Program-made: the position numbers and the translations under genes
Assembly: GCF_014203355.1 (NCBI RefSeq)
Contig: NZ_JACHIR010000005.1
Span: forward strand, 1 to 64,000
Source of the DNA: Kutzneria kofuensis
GTDB lineage: Bacteria > Actinomycetota > Actinomycetes > Mycobacteriales > Pseudonocardiaceae
Direction of reading: 5' to 3'
DNA: 64,000 nt
Notes under the pieces: generated by a model
Told to the model about the DNA's origin: nothing
Databases searched by the model: none
Seen by the model: the letters and a program-made list of their open reading frames with translations, nothing else
Shown: one piece after another, positions 58,795 through 64,000 of the stretch
How positions within the stretch are numbered: position 1 is the stretch's first letter
How the letters are laid out: the number at the start of each line of letters is the position of its first letter

Positions 58795-59673
58795 ATGACC
58801 GGCGACGCGCATCGCAGCGAACTGGGCGATTTCCTCCAGGCGCGGCGCAGCGAGCTGAGCCCCGACATGGTCGGGCTGCCCGACACCGGCAACCGACGGC
58901 GTGTCCGAGGACTGCGCCGGGAGGAGGTGGCCGCCCTCGCGTCAATCAGCACGGATTTCTACACGCGACTCGAGCAGGGACGGCGCCGGGCGTCCGAGGA
59001 AGTCCTGTCGGCCCTCGCGCGGGTGCTCCGGCTCAGTGCGGACGAACGGAACTACGTGTTCGAGCTGTCGGGCCGGGAACAGCGGCCGGAGCGGCCGGCA
59101 CCGCAGCAGGCCCAGCCGCAGCTGCGGCGACTGCTCAGTGACCTCACCACCACCCCGGCGGTGGTCCTGGGCCGGCGCACGGACATCCTGGCCTGGAACC
59201 CCATGGCCGCCGCGCTGTTCACGGACTTCGGGCGTCTTCCGGAGAAGAAACGGAACTTCGTGCGGCTGGTCTTCTGCGACCAGAGCGTGCGGGGGCTGTA
59301 TCCGCACTGGGAATATGCGGCCCGTAACGGGGTCGCGCAGTTGCGGCGGGAGGCCGCGCAGGATCCCGACGATCCCGAACTGGCGGCTCTCGTCGAAGAG
59401 CTCTCGGCGCAGGACAAGGACTTCCAGCGATGGTGGACCGCACACCAGGTCGCGGTCCGCGGCGCCGGCACCAACCAGGTGCGGCATCCGGTCGTCGGCG
59501 ATCTCACCCTAGACTGGGCGGCGCTCGTCTGCACCGCCGATCCGGACCAACAGTTGTTCACCTGGACCGCCCAACCCGGTACGCCGTCCCACGACGCACT
59601 GCGCGAACTCGCCTCGCGGGTCAGCACGGGAGTCCATGACCGGGTCGTCGTGGGAATGGGCGACGAACAATGA
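58795..59673 (+). CDS. XRE-type regulator with MmyB-like ligand domain
   Basis: The 292-residue protein starts with an HTH_31 domain (ELGDFLQARRSELSPDMVGLP, RRVRGLRREEVAALASISTD, FYTRLEQGRRRASEEVLSAL). The MmyB-like PAS-type domain follows: VVLGRRTDILAWNPMAAALF, NFVRLVFCDQSVRGLYPHWE and WWTAHQVAVRGAGTNQVRHPV, then LTLDWAALVCTADPDQQLFTW. This group is abundant in actinomycetes and often autoregulatory next to an SDR gene, absent here. The ATG at 58795 is probably leaderless. Confidence 0.9.
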   Translation: MTGDAHRSELGDFLQARRSELSPDMVGLPDTGNRRRVRGLRREEVAALASISTDFYTRLEQGRRRASEEVLSALARVLRLSADERNYVFELSGREQRPERPAPQQAQPQLRRLLSDLTTTPAVVLGRRTDILAWNPMAAALFTDFGRLPEKKRNFVRLVFCDQSVRGLYPHWEYAARNGVAQLRREAAQDPDDPELAALVEELSAQDKDFQRWWTAHQVAVRGAGTNQVRHPVVGDLTLDWAALVCTADPDQQLFTWTAQPGTPSHDALRELASRVSTGVHDRVVVGMGDEQ

Positions 59674-59818
59674 ATCGAGATGCTCGATACCTCGTGAAGA
59701 AGCCGTCGATGACCACGCCGTTCAGCTCGCGCGTCGACCCGCCGAAGTCAATATCGAACATCCACTTCGGACGATGGACGACCGCGCCCCGCGGGCGGCG
59801 GCCCCCAGCCTCCGGCGG

Positions 59819-60319
59819 TCACTTGTGGTTCGTGGACACCGGGTTCGCGGAGAAGTTGTCGTGCCAGGCGGCCTGGGCGCCGGAGTCGCCGATCCGGTAG
59901 ACCTCGACCACGGAACCGACGGAGACGGCGACCGACAGGACGGCGATGACGATGGTGGTCACCGGCAGCCAGCGCAGGCGGGCCAGCCGGTCGCGGTAGT
60001 GGTGCAGTGCCCAGACCACGGCGGTGAGAAGGAACAGGCCGCCGGCCCAGGGCAGCAAGCCGTCGCCGAGGTGGGCATGGGCGCGGACGAGGGGATCCAT
60101 CTGCACCCGGCGGATCAGCCACGAACCGGCGCTGGTGGTGAGCGGCACGGAGATCAGCGCCACCAGCGCGACGACGGGTGTGATGATGCCGAGCCGGCGG
60201 CGGGCGGCCGGCCACACGGCGCTGCATACGAGCAGCAGCGCGGCCAGCGGCACGAACACGACGACGATGTGCACGAGCAGCACGTGCGCGGGCAGGTCGT
60301 TGATGGTGGTGGGCCCCAT
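59819..60319 (-). CDS. DUF2231-type membrane protein
   Basis: The 166-residue protein starts TTINDLPAHVLLVHIVVVFVP, the DUF2231 opening with conserved His residues. It has four hydrophobic segments: LAALLLVCSAVW, LGIITPVVALVALISVPLTTS, GLLPWAGGLFLLTAVVWALHH and WLPVTTIVIAVLSVAVSVGSV. HAHLGDGLLP contains more His residues, and heme or metal binding has been suggested for the family. It is divergent from the b561-like membrane gene at 60520, with no clear operator between. Confidence 0.85.
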   Translation of the reverse strand: MGPTTINDLPAHVLLVHIVVVFVPLAALLLVCSAVWPAARRRLGIITPVVALVALISVPLTTSAGSWLIRRVQMDPLVRAHAHLGDGLLPWAGGLFLLTAVVWALHHYRDRLARLRWLPVTTIVIAVLSVAVSVGSVVEVYRIGDSGAQAAWHDNFSANPVSTNHK

Positions 60320-60519
60320 CGGTGTCCTCCAGGATCGTCTTCACGGTGCGCGGCGGCTCGCGGACGGACCGTAAGCAGGTGATCTTGGAACTTTCTCGGA
60401 GCAAGACCCCGGCCGCGACGGAAAGCGCAGTTGGCAGCTGTCGGCACGGACAGGTTCGACCAAGAATTCACAAAGATTCAGGCGTGAAACTGGGGTCTCG
60501 ATCATCGAGAGAGGCACCG

Positions 60520-61242
60520 ATGTCCCTACGGATCTGGGCGGACGACACCGTCGCGGAGGCAACCGGCCGCCACCGCCGCCGCGACCCCGTCCGCCCGGTC
60601 ACCGGCGGCCCGGCCGGGAACGCCCGCCTCACGGCGTGGCTCGGCGCGCTGCTGCTGACGCTGTTCCTGGCGGAACTGGCCACGCTGCTGGCCGTCGAGG
60701 ACCTGCTGAGCTGGCACATCGTGATCGGCGTGCTGCTCGTGCCGCCGGCGCTGGTCAAGACCGGCAGCACGGCCTGGCGCGTCGTCCGCTACTACGTGGG
60801 CCATCCGGCCTACCGCAAGTCGGGGCCGCCACCGATGCTGCTGCGGGTGCTCGGGCCACTGGTCGTCCTCTCGACGCTGGCAGTGCTCGGCACCGGACTC
60901 GCGTTGATCGCGCTGGGACCGGACGCCGGTCGCGTGCCGCTGCTGGTGCTCATCGGCTACCGGGTCAGCGCGCTGACCCTGCACCAGGGGACGTTCATCG
61001 TCTGGGCGACGGTCACGGGGCTGCACACGGTGGGCCGCCTGGTGCCGGCGCTGCGCATCCTCAGTGGACCGACGGCGGCCGGCGACGCGGTGCCGGGTCG
61101 CCGGCAACGCGGCGTGCTGCTGCTGGCGACGGTGCTGGTCGCCGTGCTCGCCGCGGTGCTCGTGCTCAACGCCAGCAGTGCCTGGCTGACCGCGGACCTG
61201 CACCGGCACCACGCGCCCCGAGAGACGACAATCGGCCCGTGA
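60520..61242 (+). CDS. cytochrome-b561/DUF4405-like membrane protein
   Basis: The 240-residue protein starts at ATG 60520 behind GAGAGGCACC. Six hydrophobic segments carry potential heme-ligand His residues: LGALLLTLFLAELATLLAV, LSWHIVIGVLLVPPALVKTGS, MLLRVLGPLVVLSTLAVLGTG, LLVLIGYRVSALTLHQGTFI, VWATVTGLHTVGRLVPAL and GVLLLATVLVAVLAAVLVL. A helical loop, YYVGHPAYRKSGPPP, lies between. It overlaps the response regulator start by GTGA and so forms one operon with the two-component pair, perhaps as a membrane redox partner or its main target. Confidence 0.75.
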   Translation: MSLRIWADDTVAEATGRHRRRDPVRPVTGGPAGNARLTAWLGALLLTLFLAELATLLAVEDLLSWHIVIGVLLVPPALVKTGSTAWRVVRYYVGHPAYRKSGPPPMLLRVLGPLVVLSTLAVLGTGLALIALGPDAGRVPLLVLIGYRVSALTLHQGTFIVWATVTGLHTVGRLVPALRILSGPTAAGDAVPGRRQRGVLLLATVLVAVLAAVLVLNASSAWLTADLHRHHAPRETTIGP

Positions 61243-61913
61243 CCGAGGACCGCAAACGGGTGTTGCTCGTCGAGGACGACGGCGAACTCGCGGTGATGCT
61301 GGACCGCCTGTTGACGTCCGAGGGCTACGACGTGGACGTCGCCCGGGACGGCCACACCGGCCTGCACCGCGCGCTCACCGATCGCTACGACGTCATGGTC
61401 ATCGACCGGGGCCTGCCCGGCGTGACCGGCCTGGACCTGATCACCAGGCTGCGCCGGCGCGGCACCGTCACGCCGATTCTCGTGCTGTCCGCGATGGGCA
61501 CGCCCCGAGACCGCGTGGCCGGTCTGGACGCCGGCGCCGAGGACTACCTGGCCAAGCCGTTCGACATCGACGAGTTGCTGGCCCGCCTCCGCGCCCTGCT
61601 GCGCCGGCACCTCCACCACGCGGAGACGTTGCCGCTCGGCCCGGACACGGTGCTGGACGTCGCCTCCCGCACGGTCTTCCGCGGTGAGCGGGCGCTGGAG
61701 GTGTTGTCGGAGCGGGAATGCGAGCTGCTGGCGTTGCTGGCGTCCCGACCGGGTGTCGTGTTCACCCGGACGCAGTTGCTGCAGCTGGTGTTCGCCGACG
61801 CGATCACCGACACCACGGTCGACACGTACGTGTACTACCTGCGGCGCAAGCTGGGCCGGAAGGTGATCGGCACGGTGCGCGGCATCGGCTACCGGCTGGG
61901 GACGACCTCGTGA
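61239..61913 (+). CDS. OmpR-type response regulator
   Basis: The 224-residue protein has a receiver domain: RVLLVEDDGELAVMLDRLL with the acidic pair, the phosphoacceptor Asp in DVMVIDRGLPGVTGLDLI, LVLSAMGTP and the Lys in GAEDYLAKPFDIDELLARL. A C-terminal winged helix follows (SERECELLALLASRPGVVFTR, TTVDTYVYYLRRKLGRKVIG, TVRGIGYRL). GTG 61239 overlaps the upstream TGA, and its own TGA overlaps the kinase GTG. It is the partner of the following histidine kinase. Confidence 0.93.
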   Translation: MTEDRKRVLLVEDDGELAVMLDRLLTSEGYDVDVARDGHTGLHRALTDRYDVMVIDRGLPGVTGLDLITRLRRRGTVTPILVLSAMGTPRDRVAGLDAGAEDYLAKPFDIDELLARLRALLRRHLHHAETLPLGPDTVLDVASRTVFRGERALEVLSERECELLALLASRPGVVFTRTQLLQLVFADAITDTTVDTYVYYLRRKLGRKVIGTVRGIGYRLGTTS

Positions 61914-63097
61914 CGCCGACCAGCGAGGCGGTCGTCCGGCGGGCCGCCCGCCGGCTCGGGCTCCAGGCGGCGGGCATGGTCGCGGTCGTCGTGCTGGCGG
62001 TCGCCGGTTTCGGCGCGCTGATCACCGTGCGCCAGGAGGCCGCGGACGCGCGGATGGTGGTCGTGGCGGCGGCCAACAACGCAGATGACGTGATCGATCC
62101 GCCGGCCGGGATGTGGCTGGCGATGCGGGACGCGGACGGCACAACGCACGTCACGAAGGGCATGCCCACCGGCCTTCCCGACCTGTCCGCATTGGACGAT
62201 CACAGCTCACCGCCCGACACCACTGTCGAGCTGCCCACCGGGCACTTCCTCGTGCACACGGCACAACCGCCTGACGGCAAGACCGTACAAGCCGTGCTCA
62301 ACCTGCAACCCTGGGAAGCGCAGCGGGACAGGCTCCTGCTCGGACTGCTCGCCGCGGCGGTCGTGGGTCTGGCGTTCGCGGCCGTCGCCGGCATCCTGCT
62401 CGCCCGCCGTGCACTCACGCCGTTGCAGCGAACCCTTCGGCTGCAACGACAGTTCGTCGCCGACGCCTCCCACGAGCTGCGTACCCCGCTGACGCTGCTG
62501 CACACCCGCGCCCAGCTGCTCAACCGCGCCCTGCGGGACGCCCCGGACCATCTTCGCGACGAAGCCGCCGGCGTGGTGCGCGACAGCAGCCGGCTCACGG
62601 AACTCGTCGAGGACCTGCTGCTGGCGGCCGAGGGAGACGGCACCTCCGACAACGTAGAACTCGGGCCGCTCGCGGTGGACGTGATCGGCGCGATCAGACC
62701 GTACGCGGAGGAACGCGGCATCACGATCGAGTCCAGCTTCGCCGCGGCGGCGACCCGCGCGTCCCCGTCGGCGTTGCGGCGGGCGCTGACCGCCTTGGTG
62801 GACAATGCCATCGAACACACACCGACGGGCGGCAGGGTCACGATCAGCGTCGAGCCCGCCGGGCACGAGGTGCGCCTGCGGGTCAGCGACACGGGTTCCG
62901 GTTTCTCGCCGGATCAGGCCGCCGCGCTGATGACCCGGTTCCACTCCGGCGGCCAACGCTCCGGCCGCCGCCGCTACGGCCTGGGCCTCGCGCTGGTCAA
63001 CGACATCGCCGATCGGTACGGCGGCCGCCTGGAAGCCGACAGCCGGCCCGGCCACGGGGCGACCTTCACGCTGGTGCTCCCCCGCGTCGTGAAGTGA
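61910..63097 (+). CDS. sensor histidine kinase
   Basis: The 395-residue kinase has two membrane segments (AAGMVAVVVLAVAGFGALI near 20-40 and LLLGLLAAAVVGLAFAAVAGI near 145-165) flanking an extracytoplasmic sensor of about 100 residues. No clear HAMP follows. The H-box is RQFVADASHELRTPLTLLHT, the N-box LTALVDNAIEHTPTGG, and the ATP lid contains VSDTGSGFSPDQ and GRRRYGLGLALVNDIADR. GTG 61910 overlaps the response regulator stop by 4 nt. The signal is unknown; the b561-like partner hints at redox or envelope sensing. Confidence 0.93.
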   Translation: MTPTSEAVVRRAARRLGLQAAGMVAVVVLAVAGFGALITVRQEAADARMVVVAAANNADDVIDPPAGMWLAMRDADGTTHVTKGMPTGLPDLSALDDHSSPPDTTVELPTGHFLVHTAQPPDGKTVQAVLNLQPWEAQRDRLLLGLLAAAVVGLAFAAVAGILLARRALTPLQRTLRLQRQFVADASHELRTPLTLLHTRAQLLNRALRDAPDHLRDEAAGVVRDSSRLTELVEDLLLAAEGDGTSDNVELGPLAVDVIGAIRPYAEERGITIESSFAAAATRASPSALRRALTALVDNAIEHTPTGGRVTISVEPAGHEVRLRVSDTGSGFSPDQAAALMTRFHSGGQRSGRRRYGLGLALVNDIADRYGGRLEADSRPGHGATFTLVLPRVVK

Positions 63098-63227
63098 ATC
63101 CAGCGGCCGTCGGCCCTTCAGGGTCTTTCGGCCGTGAGCGGCCGTGTCCTGCTTCCCTTCACCGGTCATCCCGGTTCTTCCTAGCGTCGATGTGCACGAG
63201 TCGTGCCCTGACGCCGAGGAGAGCGAA

Positions 63228-64000
63228 GTGACCAGCAACGTGGTGGGCCGCCAAATCGTGGCCGCCGTGGACGGATCCCAGTCCGCGCTCGACGCCGTCC
63301 GCTGGGCGGCGGACGAGGCGGCGCGCCGAGGAATGGCGCTGCAGTTGACGCACGCGATGAGCTTCGGAGCCATCGCCTACGGCGGCGCCTACGCGTGGCC
63401 GAAGGGGTACTTCGAGGCCGTGGAGCATGCCGGCCGTGTCTTCCTCGCGGACGCCGAGTCACTGGTCCACAAGTCGCACCCGGGCCTGTCCGTCACGACC
63501 CAGCTGGTCGAGGGCTCACCGGTCCCGGTGCTGGTGGACGCCTCCGAGCACGCCGCGTTGATCGTGCTCGGCTCCCGTGGGCTGGGTGGCTTCACCGGCA
63601 TCCTGATCGGTTCCACCGCCACCGCCACGATCGCGCGGGCGCACTGCCCGGTCGTGGTGGTCCGTGGTGACCAGCCCGCCCCGGACGGACCGGTCGTTGT
63701 CGGCGTCGACGGGTCGCCCACCAGTGAAGACGCCCTGGCTTGGGCGTACGAGGAGGCGTCGTCGCGGGGTGTCGAGCTGGTGGCCGTGCACGGCTGGACC
63801 GAGTTCGCCTCCGAGAGCTCCTACGCCTTCGCGCGGCAGTTCATCGTCGACTGGGACGCCGTGCAGACGCGGCAGGAGCAGCACCTGGCCGAGCGGCTCG
63901 CCGGCTACGCCGAGAAGTATCCGGACGTGACCGTTCGCCGGGTCGTCGAGGGCTGCCGGGCCCGCCAGCTCCTGCTGGACCAGGCCCGCGGCGCCCAGCT
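63228..64000 (+). CDS. tandem universal stress protein (UspA), cut by the window end
   Basis: 257 complete codons are present before the edge. The first Usp domain starts with GRQIVAAVDGSQSALDAVRWA and has the ATP-binding loop LIVLGSRGLGGFTGILIGST, then CPVVVVRG near 145. The second starts PVVVGVDGSPTSEDALAWAYE and is incomplete. Tandem ATP-binding Usp proteins are common in actinobacteria under dormancy or hypoxia control. GTG 63228 follows GAGGAGAGCGAA. It is separated from the kinase by about 130 bp. Confidence 0.92.
   Translation, partial: MTSNVVGRQIVAAVDGSQSALDAVRWAADEAARRGMALQLTHAMSFGAIAYGGAYAWPKGYFEAVEHAGRVFLADAESLVHKSHPGLSVTTQLVEGSPVPVLVDASEHAALIVLGSRGLGGFTGILIGSTATATIARAHCPVVVVRGDQPAPDGPVVVGVDGSPTSEDALAWAYEEASSRGVELVAVHGWTEFASESSYAFARQFIVDWDAVQTRQEQHLAERLAGYAEKYPDVTVRRVVEGCRARQLLLDQARGAQ

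Overview
The window is high-GC DNA, with GTG starts, leaderless or short-leader promoters, TetR/MarR/PaaX/LuxR regulators, Tat-exported hydrolases and IS701 elements. This points to a filamentous actinomycete, most likely of the Pseudonocardiales (Kutzneria/Amycolatopsis-like). The genus is inference from style, not proof.

Layout. 0-3 kb: start of an IclR regulator, a small zinc-ribbon protein, a TetR regulator, an erythromycin-esterase-family gene behind two palindromic operators, and tRNA-Leu(GAG). 3-8.45 kb: a decayed insertion hotspot next to the tRNA, with a broken tyrosine integrase, a methyltransferase broken by an amber codon, an IS630 element plus a detached copy of its end, IS256 and IS5-type fragments, and an intact IS701-type element with TTAG target duplications. 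8.5-25.3 kb: a biosynthetic gene cluster, almost entirely on the minus strand and packed like one operon. It reads from a StrR-type ParB/HTH activator through an ATP-grasp ligase, TylF-like methyltransferase, SGNH hydrolase, LLM flavin monooxygenase, pyroglutamyl-peptidase-like hydrolase, a 37-aa protein, O-carbamoyltransferase, a small SxtJ-like membrane protein, FAD oxidoreductase, cation/proton antiporter and cytochrome P450 to a membrane protein. Between the P450 and the membrane protein lies an 18-bp ORF with a near-perfect ribosome binding site that encodes the pentapeptide MSYDH, followed by a strong hairpin. This matches the precursor pattern (M-x-Y-x-H) of the P450-crosslinked biarylitide RiPPs. 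The cluster is therefore best read as a heavily tailored relative of that minimal RiPP family. An MFS exporter and a divergent ArsR-like regulator close it.

26.3-28.6 kb is gene-poor and degraded, apart from a GNAT acetyltransferase and one small hypothetical gene. 28.6-33.5 kb holds ordinary regulator/enzyme pairs: TetR with SDR and aldo/keto reductase, and MarR with a secreted alpha/beta hydrolase that has lost its catalytic serine. 33.5-36.8 kb has fused gene fragments and a LuxR/NB-ARC/TPR regulator with the stump of a second gene behind it. 36.9-43 kb is a secreted carbohydrate-degradation locus (GH53, a dienelactone/PET-hydrolase-like esterase, GH59, CE2), followed by a PaaX-type regulator. 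44.1-46 kb carries gene fragments and a second IS701 element, which has replaced the last codon of another LuxR/NB-ARC regulator. 49.6-54.1 kb has the complete two-gene version of the 34-kb locus: a LuxR regulator overlapped by a sister NB-ARC/TPR protein with no DNA-binding domain. The rest is a small secreted protein, MmcQ/YjbR, PaaX, a CE1 esterase with a CBM2 module, DUF308 and XRE genes, DUF2231, a cytochrome-b561-like membrane protein with a two-component system, and a universal stress protein cut by the window edge.
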